A DNA stretch of 64,000 bases from Porogramme epimiltina (taxonomy: Eukaryota > Basidiomycota > Agaricomycetes > Polyporales > Polyporaceae), in the NCBI GenBank assembly GCA_900155495.1, contig FTLJ01000290.1:62001-126000 (forward strand), given 5' to 3'. The notes beneath the pieces were generated by a model, which was given only the letters and a program-made list of their open reading frames with translations, ran no database searches and was not told the origin of the DNA. Positions 12,353 to 23,169 of the stretch are shown here, piece by piece (position 1 is the stretch's first letter; each line of letters opens with the position of its first letter). Both the position numbers and the translations under genes were made by a program.

Positions 12353-14236
12353 ATGTCGTTCCTTGACCAAACGTACGCATCACATCCCATATCCATGACA
12401 TCTGCTCAAGTTGATATATTCACCAGAATGGGTGCCCTGTTTTTGGGCGTCTTCATTTCTGCCATGTAAATATATCTCCTTCACGTCGTCTTGCCGTGAT
12501 AAGCTGAGTAGTCCTCCCACGTTAGCTTTTGGGGGAGTAAGTACATATTCGTAAAGTTGGGGATGGGGCGACAATTAAACCTTCACAGTTTCATGCTCCC
12601 AGATGTATTATTACTACAACGGCTACCCACACGATCGGACTCACATGAAGCTCGTCGTTCGTCTCCCACCTCCTTTACTTCGATTGTATAGACTGACGTC
12701 ACCTTCAGGTACTGGCCGTTTGGCTGTCAGATACGGTTCACCAGGTTCGGTATTTGCATGGGCCGTCAATCATAAGTTCAATTATTGATGATGAGAAACT
12801 GTACAAAGGCTTTGATAACCCATACCCGTAGGACATTTCTACTTCTTACAGTACTCGTCTGACGTGAATTGCTTAGTCTATACCTACTTGATCTCGGAGT
12901 ATGGTAACCCTTCGGCACTGTTATTTCTCACTCGGTGTGTCTCTAAATATCTGCCCTATAACCATCATGACTGACAGGTATCTTTAGGACGATCATTGTG
13001 GAAGTCCTGTTCAATGTGAGTTACTTGATTACCACAATGTCATAGTTTCTGAAAGACGTTCAAGGGGATCACTGGACTCTTGGTGCAAAGGTGGGAGCAC
13101 ATATAGTTAATTTTGAACGACAGCCTGATCACGCAATTGGTTCAGCTTCTTCGTAGCTCGCATATGGAAGTTGAGCGGAAAGAACCTCTTCCTCGTTATC
13201 CCAGTGGTGCGTGCTGGATTCGTGATGATAGCTAATGGCTAATTCCTGCGTCTCAGACGCTCTTGGTCCTCGCCGAGTTCGGTAGGCCCATAATCTATAA
13301 CCATTCATGGATGGATTGAGCTCAATAGGCTTTAGGAGTCTCCGTCACCTACTTCGGGCAGGGGTAGGCGGCTCCTCGATTCGTAGAGTCTTATAATGCT
13401 CATTTCCCATCACAGCCTCGGACTGCGCACCTACGCAGACCTGGTTCATGTTCGGGTATGCGTTCGTTCCTCTAAAAGAACATATTGAATCGTTGTTGAC
13501 TTTAGACCAATAGGACCTGTCGATCTGCATGAACGTCTTCGCGGCCGCCGCTGACGTCGCCATCGCTGCCATCCTGTGCTTGTTGCTGCACAGCTCTCGC
13601 ACTAAGTTCCACAAATCCAACACGCTCATCAACAAGCTGGCGAGTATTCCTGCTTTGACCGAGGTTCTCGTAGGGGCTAACTACTTATAAACGACGCTAG
13701 ATGGTGTTTGCGGTCAACACTGGCCTACTCACAAGGTGCGCGAGGCTCGCCGAAGTGGCCGAGCGTTGAATTTTGTACTAAGTTGACACGCCCTCAGCGT
13801 GTGCGCGTGCATTTCCCTCATCACGTACTTCGCTGCGCCATCATCCTTCGTTTACATCTGCTTTTACTTCCTCATGGGCCGCTGTATGTCGACTCCTATT
13901 TCTCCTCCGCATTCGTGACCTGATGTCTATGCCCGAACATTGCAGTGTATTCTAACTCCTTGCTTGCGACGCTCAACGCACGCAACCGTCTCCGCGGTGG
14001 CTCGGCACACGACGTCTCCGTCTCCCTCCGCGACATGCAACCCTCGACCACCGTACGTCCCCCATTTCTCTCCAGCCCTCGATAGGCTCATATCCTGCTT
14101 GCAGCGCCGCACCGAGGGCATCGCGATCCGGATTGAGACAATCAAGGAGACGGACACGGGCGCCGAGGCCGACGGCGACACCGATGTGAGTATCCTCCTG
14201 GTGACGCTTCCCTCTAGGTCTCCTTCAGGGAGCTGA
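12353..14236 (+). CDS. DUF6534-type multi-pass membrane protein
   Basis: This is a member of the large basidiomycete DUF6534 family of membrane proteins with no known function. Sixteen exons: 12353-12465, 12526-12550, 12603-12656, 12709-12744, 12852-12934, 12988-13015, 13065-13090, 13146-13206, 13257-13281, 13336-13363, 13416-13455, 13514-13639, 13701-13735, 13798-13883, 13946-14052 and 14105-14236, giving 334 aa. About seven hydrophobic segments are seen. Family landmarks include VYTYLISEYGNP, VEVLFNGITGLLVQSFF, ADVAIAAILCLLLH and RLYSNSLLATLNAR, with a hydrophilic C-terminal tail. The intron at 13640-13700 uses a GC donor. The join between exons 4 and 5 is the least certain. An in-frame ATG at 12221 would add a hydrophobic leader. 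I prefer 12353 because the family homology starts there. Confidence 0.8.
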
Positions 14237-14578
14237 CATGGGGTGGCGAAGTGTGACAGCGGCAGCCAGAAGCAGACGAGCGATGTCAGCGTCAACGAAC
14301 CCACGCAGAAGGGTGAAAGCGATGTCGCTAAGCTGGTCTGAGATGATTCGTGCCCTCTCGCTCTCCGCGTAGGGAGGGAGGTAGCTGACAAGCCGATACC
14401 CCTGAGTTGCTTGGTTGCCGGAGGTGGGTCGAAAACTGTCCATTGGAGATCGAATGGTTACGAGACGGACGTTTGTATGCGTAGAGAGCAGTCGTTTGCT
14501 TAATCTCTGTGTTGTACTATACATCTGTTCCCAACCTCCAAGTGCAGGCTCGGGAGTCCTGCGGATGTAGGAGGTGCG
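14237..14578. other. Convergent 3' region DUF6534 gene / SHG1
   Basis: About 340 bp between two stop codons, taken as overlapping 3' UTRs. Nothing else was seen. Confidence 0.5.
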
Positions 14579-15321
14579 CTAGTCGCTGCTGTATTCTTCA
14601 ATGTCCATACTTTCTGCACTGCTCTCGCCGTCGCTATCGTTTGCAGCGTCCTGCTGGGCTGCAGATGCACCAGTCGCCTTAGAACCGTTGGCGCTAGGTT
14701 CGTCGTCAACGGCTGGTTGAGAAATATCAGCACACAGGAAGCTGCATCTCGAAAAGGGTATTGAACGTACGTTGTCCGGCTGCTCTACGGTCGTCTTGCA
14801 ATATCTTTCGGACAGTTTCTCTTACCCCAGCAACGAAAGCCGGGTCGTTTAGCAGCGAGACTCCCGAGACGGCTCGCTCGACGATTGGATACCTGGAATG
14901 CGGGCTCAGCATTCAATGGCCTCGGGCAGTATGTAGGAGAACCCCGCACCTGTCTAGCTCCTGCATGATTTCCCTGGTGACATTTGGCTCCGGCATATAC
15001 TGGAGCTTCGCGTCCGCCTCAAGCTTCTGCTTCGCAATGTCTTCCACGCGGGCGAGGAACGCGGACACGCCCTCCTGTGGGTGGGCACGGTTGAGAATGG
15101 CGAACCCCGCACCGGGCGCGCGACGGACGAGGGGTGGGCACGCACGCTTTGCCTAAACTCCTTCAGCAGCTCCCTCCGGAGACGGTCGAACTCGCCCGAC
15201 TTCTTGAACCTGCGCCGCGAGCGGGGTCAGCGTCCGCGGGTCAGCGGCTCCCGTGCAGAGAAGGAAGCCCGGCGCGCCACACGCACTCCTCGACCAGCTG
15301 GGCTGGGTTTGTGATGGACAT
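14579..15321 (-). CDS. SHG1: COMPASS complex subunit Shg1 (BOD1/SHG1 domain)
   Basis: Shg1 is a small subunit of the Set1/COMPASS histone H3K4 methyltransferase. Five exons: 15321-15287, 15209-15146, 15074-14950, 14892-14771 and 14712-14579, giving 159 aa. The SHG1/BOD1 helical domain spans about 1-105, with LVEEFKKSGEFDRLRRELLK, GVSAFLARVEDIAKQKLEAD and RYPIVERAVSGVSLLNDP. An acidic Ser/Ala/Asp-rich tail ends in MDIEEYSSD. Length and layout match other basidiomycete homologues. It shares a 381-bp divergent promoter with uroporphyrinogen decarboxylase. Confidence 0.85.
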
Positions 15322-15702
15322 GACGCCCGTGCGACCGGCGTAAAACGCGTTTCAGACGGCTGAAGGGCAGCGGGCGGGCATCCGGGCGACGGCGGGCCAG
15401 TTGCGCAGGGGGGCTTGCCGCCAGTGGCGGACGGTGGTGAGAGCGGGAGGCGAGGGGCCGTCCCACGCCTCACCGCTCTCGGACGCGGTCGCGGTGCTCC
15501 CGGTGTGCGCTCTCTCTCAGCGCAGACAGCCCTGCTTCCCTCCCTCCCCTCTCCGCCTCCACGTCGACGCCGTCGGCACCGCGCTCGCAGACACGTCGTC
15601 GTCCACAGGCGCGTACCCCCACCGATTTGAACCCTGCGCGGCCGCGCGGCTCCTTCGCACACCCCTCCCTCCGACCGACGCGCGCCTCCGAGCCCTCCAA
15701 GC
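15322..15702. other. Divergent promoter SHG1 / HEM12
   Basis: A very GC-rich 381-bp spacer between two divergent start codons. It must hold both core promoters. No clear TATA box was seen. Confidence 0.5.
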
Positions 15703-16987
15703 ATGTCTTTCCCCCCACTCAAGAACGATCTGATTCTGCGCGCCGCGCGAGGTGCGGACTTCCCTCTGTCGGCGGTGTGCATGCTCTAACGCAGCGCTTT
15801 CAGGCGAGGAGACCGAGCGGGCCCCAGTATGGGTCATGCGGCAGGCGGGCAGGTACCTCCCTGGTGAGCTCATCTCTCCCCGCCCCCTCCCCCGCACACG
15901 CCTCACACAGCGCACGGCCGTATGTAGAGTTTCTGGCGGTGCGCGCAAAGCACGGCTTCTTCGAAATTTGCCGCTCGCCCGAGCTCGCGATGGAGGTCAC
16001 CCTCCAGCCGATCCGGCGGTTCACTGGGCTCATCGACGCCGCGATCATCTTCTCCGACATCCTCGTCGTCCCGCAGGCGATGGGCATGGAGGTGCAGATG
16101 AACCCGGGCCCGCACTTCCCCGAGCCCCTCGTCACGCCCGCGGACGTCGAGCGCCTCACCAAGCACGTCGACGTCGACAAGGAGCTCGGGTACGTCTACG
16201 CCGCGATCGCGCGCACGCGCGCCGCGCTCGCGGGCGAGGTGCCCCTCATCGGCTTCTGCGGCGCGCCCTGGACGCTCTTCTCGTACATGATCGAGGGCGG
16301 CGGCTCGAAGACGTTCCAGAAGTGCAAGGCGTGGCTCTTCAAGCACCCCGCCGAGTCCAAGGCGCTCCTCGACCGCATCGCCGACGTCTGCGTCGACTTC
16401 CTCGTCGGCCAGATCAAGGCCGGCGCGCAGGTGAGTGCAGCACCAGCCCTCTGCGGCATTCCCCCACTGTTCGCTCCCTGCCCCCGTCACACCCCTTACC
16501 CCTCCCGCGCCCGCAGCTCGTGCAGGTATTCGACTCGTGGGCGGGCGAGCTCGCCCCGCACCACTTCGAAGAGTTCGCGCTCCCGCCGCTGCGGCGCATC
16601 TCCGCCGGCGTGCGCACCAAGCTCGCCGCCGCAGGCGTGCCCGCCGTGCCGATGACGCTCTTCCCCAAGGGCGCGCACGCGCAGCTCGCCGCGCTCGCCG
16701 ACAGCGCCGGCTACGACGTGATCGGCATCGACTGGTGCGTCGACCCCGCGGACGCGCGCGCCGCCGTCGCGGGCAAGGCCGCGCTCCAGGGCAACCTCGA
16801 CCCGAACGTGCTCTACGGCGGCCGCGAGGCGATCGAGCGCGAGGTGAAGCGGATGTGCGAGCGGTTCAAGGGCGCAGGGGCGCCGAAGGCGTGGATCGCG
16901 AACCTGGGGCATGGGATTACGCCGGGGGTGGACCCCGAGGATCTGCGCTGGTTCTTCGAGTGCGTCCACAAGTACTCGGCGGCGTAA
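15703..16987 (+). CDS. HEM12: Uroporphyrinogen decarboxylase
   Basis: Removes four carboxyl groups from uroporphyrinogen III to give coproporphyrinogen III in cytosolic haem synthesis. Four exons: 15703-15751, 15804-15863, 15928-16430 and 16517-16987, giving 360 aa, the usual length. The first signature [16 protein letters not shown] carries the substrate-binding Arg residues. The second signature is [20 protein letters not shown]. Conserved DIL (of [13 protein letters not shown]), [18 protein letters not shown] and [12 protein letters not shown] are also present. Codon use is extremely GC-rich at third positions. An overlapping frame of similar length is an artefact of this and carries no motif. 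Confidence 0.97.
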
Positions 16988-17454
16988 AAAAAGGAGACAG
17001 CGCGACACGGCTTGGAAAGAAGAAGTGTAGAAACACTGTTGTACCGGTACTTGTACTAGACACCCGTAACAGAGGCGGCTTTGGGAGCGCGAAACAGATG
17101 CATTGTTAGACGATGCGCGACGATGATGTACAAGATGCGGTGCACGTAGATGCCATAGCCATACAGTCCCCGTAAATCAAAGTAAATCATCTCATGAAAA
17201 CTTGACAGCGACGATGCGATGTGCAGCCGGGATAGCGGTAGATTGTGTGGACGATGTGGGGGGGATATGGAAAGGAAGGGACGAGGGTAGGATGAGATGG
17301 ATACGGATATGCAAGGAGCGATATGACAACGACAGGAGCCCTATGTGTGCGGGATAGCGATAGATATCTACAGGTGAAGGAATGTGTCAATCAATATCCA
17401 GTCAATGGAGATGTTACAGATCGAGGTGAGATGAGGAAGATGAGCCCCCTTGCG
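16988..17454. other. Convergent 3' region HEM12 / CDC14
   Basis: About 470 bp between stop codons, notably richer in AT than HEM12. It contains 3' UTR sequence only. Confidence 0.5.
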
Positions 17455-19709
17455 CTACGCAACTACATCTGCCGCGCTGAAACTGCTTCGTCTCCGCCGT
17501 ATGCTTCGTAGACCTGGGCGCTCAGACTTCGACGCAGGGACGACAACGGACGACGCGTTGTTCGCGACCCAGGTTCCTGACGAGGCAGCGGCCGCCTTGA
17601 CGATCGCCGCCGCAACAGCGGGAGATTCTTGTACGGAGCCTGTGGAGTTGTGGTGTATACGCTTGCCACTGACCAATGTGGGAAGACGTGACGGAGTGGG
17701 AGAACCTGGTTGTCGCGGACGGAGGGGACGGCCGGTCACCGGGGCGGGCGGTAATGCGCCTTCCTTCGATGAGCCAGCCCCGCCTCGCGCGGACGTGTCT
17801 TTGGCGAGACGTGGGATCTTGTTTGGCTGCTGGCCATTCGCCTTCGTCGTCTTCGCCGTGCCGAGGACGGGGGTGGCCTTCTTCGCAGCCACGATGGTGG
17901 AGGAGCGTGTGACGCGCACAGGACGCTGCTCAGAGACGGGAACACGTTGATTCGCGGAGCGCGCGGAGGCGGGCTTCGCCTTTGTCCGGCGCACAGCTGC
18001 CGGTGGCGCACCCAGGGTGGTCAGCACATCGTCCTCCTCGGCATCTGATTCAGAGGCCGTCCTCTTCGCCGCAGGCGTCTTGCGTGGCTGGCCTGGAGGG
18101 GCAATGGCGTACGCCCTTGCGGCAGCTGCGGCAACGTGTTTGCTTGGAGTCACTGGGGGCAAGGGTGCTGCACCTCCGGTTGTCACCTTGACTGTGGTAG
18201 TGGTGGTCTCGGTGAAGACATCCATCTCGTCCTCTGTCTCTGCGGGCGGGGTTACGGGGGCAACGAGTTTCGTGGCTGCTATTACTGCCGTCTGCTGGAT
18301 CTTGCGCAGCTCGTCTACCGCAGCCCATTTCGTCCACTCCAGCTGCTTCAGGTACATATATTGTTGCTGGGGACCAACCACGCTACCAGGTCGTACGATG
18401 CGCATGAACGCGATAGCTTCGGATGCTGTGAATCCGTATTTCCAGATGAGATATGCGCCTATTAGCGTTCCCGTACGTCCTAAACCTGCCTTGCACTGAT
18501 CGAGGAGAAGGGGTACGTCAGCCGGACGAGAGACCTACAACCTGAGACTTACGTGAACGGCCACGACGCCACCACCCTCTACAACCTCATCCGCCATATC
18601 AATGAATTTCCGTACAATTTCGTCAGTTGGGTTCGTGCCATCGTCGAAGTAGAGCTCCGTATGGTTGATTCCGCGGTCTCGGAAGAGTTGAGCGTCGTAT
18701 AGTGGGTTGTTGAGACGGACGACCAGCTTCACGCCTTCTCGCTCGAAGTAGTCCAAGCAATTCTGGAAGGGAGTCGATAACTTCCGTTGCAAAGCGACGG
18801 ACTTAACTGGTGAGGGTGGTGGTAGAACGGCTTGGTTCTCCTGCTCCCGCTTGTCCTTCTCCCGTTTGATCCATATAGGGTCTACGGGAGACGCGAATGC
18901 GATGAAATTGGGCGTTAACCAGTTCCAGTCGCCGTTCTCCACCTTCTCATAGAACTCATAGTCCTCAATGTTGAACTCGTTCATGTCGCATAGACCGTTC
19001 TGCATAGCCTTGTAAATCCCCCAAAGACAATCTTGTATGCTAAGGTTGAAGTCGGAGCGACTTCTACCAGCGTCTCGGAATGGCATGAACTCGACCTCTG
19101 CGATAGGCTGGAAGGCTTCCCATGGTGGGCGTTGTTGTACGATCATCTGGTGGCGTGTCGGTGTTGCGGCTGCAGTGCGTCGGTATGATAACACTCACCA
19201 CGAAGAGTGCCATTAGTAACGCAGCATTCGCCTTCTTGCGGGGATCGTCGGAAGAATACAAGACGATGCGATGGGTGATAATGGCAGGGTCCTATCGCAC
19301 ACGACCTTGAATGAGGACACGATGACAATGCGAGGCAACGGACGCACCTGGAGGAGCTCGTGGATCAATATACACGCCTTATAGACCATCGCGAGGTTGA
19401 GGGGGCCCCAGTCTTGGAAGAACGAGAGATACGGTAACTGGTCGTCGAGCGTGAAATACCAGTACTTCGTCTCGTAGTCTGGTGTAGATGAAGAAGATCC
19501 GCGAGGTACGCCTCGGACGTCGGGGGTATTTGCGGGGTCTTGCGCAAGCTCATTGAGAGCACCTTGTTTTGGCGCAGGATGCGGAAAGGAGGTGAAGAAC
19601 AGCCTGAGTGTTAACCACCGTCATTCGTAACCATTGGGGGACTCGACGTGTAGAGGGAAAGCACGAACCTCCCCCCGAAATAGCAGAGGGGCTCGCAGTT
19701 GAGCGGCAT
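17455..19709 (-). CDS. CDC14: Cdc14 dual-specificity protein phosphatase
   Basis: Cdc14 reverses Cdk phosphorylation at mitotic exit and cytokinesis. Five exons: 19709-19669, 19603-19348, 19291-19199, 19146-18553 and 18495-17455, giving 674 aa. The N-terminal DSPc domain is seen in [20 protein letters not shown] and [20 protein letters not shown]. The catalytic domain has the general-acid loop [12 protein letters not shown] and the P-loop [11 protein letters not shown] with the nucleophilic Cys. An intron falls between the His and Cys codons of this motif. The 300-residue C-terminal tail is basic and rich in Ser, Thr, Pro and Ala, as is typical of the regulatory tail. The start at 19709 is the first ATG giving the conserved FGGRLFFTSF strand. 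Divergent from MBP1. Confidence 0.95.
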
Positions 19710-19851
19710 GAGTGTCCGAGACGGCGGAGGCGGAACGGGTAGGGGCGCGACCGGGTACGAGGAGGGGGGGAGACGCGGTGGGTGTCAGAAGCAGAGGGAC
19801 GGAATCCGCGCGCCCACTTAACGAGCGAGTTGAGTTCGACTGGCACCGCCG

Positions 19852-19859
19852 TCACGTGA
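19852..19859. promoter_or_regulatory. TCACGTGA E-box in the CDC14/MBP1 promoter
   Basis: A perfect palindrome, within GTCACGTGAC, about 145 bp upstream of the CDC14 start. Candidate bHLH site; function inferred. Confidence 0.4.
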
Positions 19860-20286
19860 CCGCCACGCGGATTCCGCCTGTTCTGTGTGCGGCGCGCGCC
19901 TCCGCGTCGCGCCCCAGAAGCAGCCAATGATTGTCCGCGAAGACCACCCGCCGCGGGCGGAGGCAGGCTGTCGGGCGATGCGCGCATTCTGGACCCTTTG
20001 CTGCATGATTTTTGGGGCGCGCTCCGAGTGGACCCCGGCTGCGGGTGGTCGTGATACATCGTGCTACGGCGCTCAGTAATCTTTCACCGCGGTAGGACTT
20101 CGAATTCGCGCGCGCACCTCTGGTCCCTGGCCTTAGGGTGGAAACAAACAACACCAACTTGAGTGACAAAGGCAACTGGCTTATGAAATGGGGAGAATGT
20201 CTGGAGAATGTCTTCAAGCACTCTGCCTGCGGCGTGCGCGACTGTTCCAGCCAAGTAAAAGACTTCTCCTTGTAGTGTGTAACCAC

Positions 20287-20292
20287 CACGTG
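20287..20292. promoter_or_regulatory. CACGTG E-box upstream of MBP1
   Basis: A single CACGTG about 195 bp before the MBP1 start codon. Weak evidence on its own. Confidence 0.25.
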
Positions 20293-20484
20293 AATCTGAA
20301 GACTGACGCGTGCTCGTGAGAGTTATTAGCGACCAGCGCTAACGCGTCCAGTGTCCCCGCAAGCGCGTCAGGTCCTTGCTTCAAGTGCAATCACGTCCTC
20401 CGGCTCCCTCCGCCTACAGAGTCCATCCCTTTGGTTTTGTCCGGAACACGCTCCAGCCGTCCTCAACCCACTCCAGAGGGGATC

Positions 20485-22826
20485 ATGCCGGACAATCAGA
20501 TCTTCAAGGTCTGCCAGGTCTTTCACTCTCGTCTCTGTGAACGTCACAACTCAATCCTTTCAGGCTACTTACAGTGGCATTCCAGTCTACGAGATGCAAG
20601 TTCCTCCAGATATTCTCGTGTAATCTTTGTCTTACCATCTCATCAGGATGTGCAAAGGCGTTGCAGTGATGCGAAGGCGCTCGGACTCCTGGCTTAATGC
20701 AACCCAGATTCTCAAGGTCGCTGGGTTCGACAAACCGCAAAGGACGCGTATATTGGAAAGGGAAGTCCAGAAAGGGGAGCATGAGAAGGTGCAAGGGGGA
20801 TATGGCAAATACCAAGGTAAGTAAATCTCAGCGGCTCTCATTGCCTTGTACTTAGTAGGCTTGAAGGGACGTGGATTCCCTTGGAGAGGGGCCTCGCGTT
20901 ATGCAGACAGTACGGGTGTGAGCCTACCCTTCGTCCCATCATCGACTTTCAGCCCGAAGCAAAGAGCCCCCCGCTTGCCCCGAAGCACCTAGTTTCCGCC
21001 CAGTCATCCAAGGCGAGCATACGTCGTGGTGGTGAGCCGACGAATGACTTCGCTATCAACACCAGGTCCTCAAAGCGAACAGGACAGGACGGCGATGGGT
21101 CCGACGTGGAGACCCTTTCGGTTCGCGGTTCTGAAGATGGAACCATGACCCCTTCCCCTTCTGAAGCGTCTTCGAGCTCTCGCACACCATCTCCTATTCG
21201 CAGTAGTCCTGGCCCCTCTGCGTCGGCCTCAAACGCCTTGGAAGAAGATGAGCGCTCGCCCTCCCCCATGCCTACTCACCGCAAACGCAAACGCCGCCAG
21301 GTAGATGAAGAAGAGGAGTCTGAAGGCGACGCCTACGGTGCGAACGGAGATCATGCTGCATACGGGGACCAGATACTCGAATACTTCATCTCCGACTCTA
21401 ACCAAATACCTGAGATTCTCATCAATCCTCCCCCTGACTTCGACCCGAATATGTCAATTGACGACGACGGACATACTGCACTGCACTGGGCCAGTGCCAT
21501 GGGCCGCATCCGAGTTGTAAAGCTCCTTCTCTCCGCTAGCGCCGACATTTACAAGGTCAACAAGGCTGGACAAACCGCGCTCATGCGCAGCGTCATGTTT
21601 GCAAACAACTATGACGTGCGGAAGTTCCCAGAACTATACGAGCTCCTGCATCGTTCTACTCTCAACATCGACAACAGCAATCGTACCGTGTTTCACCACA
21701 TTGTGGATGTGGCGATGTCGAAGAGCAAGACACATGCGGCGCGCTACTACATGGAGACCGTCTTACAACGTTTGGCGGATTATCCACGGGAGCTTGCGGA
21801 TATAATTAATTTCCAGGACGAAGATGGGGAGACGGCCCTAACCATGGCTGCCCGATGTCGGAGCAAGCGTCTTGTGAAGCTCCTCCTGGACCATGGAGCA
21901 GACCCCAAAATTGCGAACCGTGACGGGAAGTCCACCGAGGACTACATCCTCGAAGACGAGCGTTTCCGATCGTCCCCTGTTCTCCCTACCAGACAACTAC
22001 CCGTCCGCCCCGTCGCCGACACCCCGATTCCCAATGGAACGTCAACGTACGCTTTGCTCACACAAGGTGACCGACCATCTTTGCACTATTCCGTCACTGG
22101 CCAGAAAACCGCGACTCGATGCGTGAGCGACGTCACAATGATGCTGGACAGCCTAGCAGCCGCATTCGACCAGGAGCTCAAAGAGAAGGATCGCGACCTC
22201 ACACAGGCGAACGCACTTCTGAACAACATCCAGTCCGAGATCCTCGAGTCCCAGCGGACCGTCGGCCACCTCAAGAACCAGGCGCAGGGCTTGCCCGCTG
22301 CGCAGCAGGCCGTCGCTCAGTTCGAGGATGAGCTCCGGGGCAAGATGGGGAAGCGCTTCCGACTCGGTTGGGAGAAGTGGGTTAAGGACGAGGAGGAGCG
22401 CGAACGCGGAATCCGGGAAGCTGCGGGCGGGCAGCTTATCTCGGCGACAGGCGAGCCCGTGTCGGACCTCATTGCCCTGCATGCCGACATCCCTGCGGAC
22501 CCGGAGGCGCTACGGAAGGAGTGCGAGAAGTTGAGGGAGGAGCTGGCGGCGCACCAGACAAGACGGAAGGATATGTTCGAGCGTCTTGTCAAGTTCCAGG
22601 CGGATTCCGGGACGGGAGGACGGATGGCGGAGTACCGGAGGTTGATTAGTGCAGGGTGTGGCGGGATACCCCAAGAGGAGGTCGATAATGTTGTCGACAT
22701 GCTTCTGGAGGTGCGTCTTGATGTCTCTTCCCATATGCCTCCCACTCATGCGATCCCTAGACCTTGGAAGCAGAGGAATCCAGTTCGTCTACGGCATGGA
22801 ACGTGACGACTGCACGCGCTAGCTAG
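20485..22826 (+). CDS. MBP1: MBF DNA-binding subunit, APSES domain with ankyrin repeats
   Basis: This is the DNA-binding subunit of the G1/S transcription factor MBF. Five exons: 20485-20508, 20564-20595, 20647-20816, 20867-22710 and 22761-22826, giving 711 aa. The APSES/KilA-N DNA-binding domain (about 9-100) is highly conserved, with [20 protein letters not shown] and [20 protein letters not shown] Ser/Pro-rich linker with a basic cluster HRKRKRRQ (probable nuclear signal) follows. Ankyrin repeats lie at about 270-430 ([40 protein letters not shown]). A coiled coil of roughly 480-640 probably binds the Swi6-type partner. Intron 2 (20596-20646) has a GCAAGT donor. Only this GC-AG splice keeps the conserved [17 protein letters not shown] in frame. 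Confidence 0.95.
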
Positions 22827-23169
22827 TCGTCGAGGGTATCTTAGGAGGCAGCGTGAAGGGGCGGGGTAGTTTGTTGTATGCTATGTCATCATGTATTGCT
22901 TTGGACAGTCTTGGACAGCTATCGTTGTATCACACAAGGTATACATGGCCCATGATATCACGAATTTAATGAGAGTTTTTCAGAGATTGCACCTTCTCAC
23001 GGCGCGACGCGACGCGTCGGTGCTGGGTCGCGTGCGCGTTTTCACTTACGTAATCACGCCGAAATTGTGAGCTGGAGCCCATGGCTGGCCGAGTCTAACT
23101 GGTGCACACCGCTCAGCTTCCCTCCTTGTCCTCTCACTTACCCTCCGACGGTCTGGGACCTGCGCGGCC
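22827..23169. other. Intergenic MBP1 / uL24m
   Basis: About 340 bp holding the MBP1 3' UTR and the uL24m promoter. Nothing further was recognised. Confidence 0.5.

Larger units (their letters stand above)
19710..20484. other. Divergent promoter CDC14 / MBP1
   Basis: About 775 bp between two cell-cycle genes transcribed apart. It carries TCACGTGA at 19852-19859 and CACGTG at 20287-20292. I did not find a clear ACGCGT MBF site close to the start codons, except gaCGCGTgc near 20306. Confidence 0.5.

Noticed and set aside
15600..15640. A tRNA B-box-like GGGTTCAAATCGG on the minus strand
   Set aside because: The last B-box base is wrong and no A-box or acceptor stem can be formed nearby.
15752..16987. 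A 411-codon frame overlapping HEM12
   Set aside because: A product of extreme GC3; Arg/Ala/His-rich with no domain, while the other frame is a perfect uroporphyrinogen decarboxylase.
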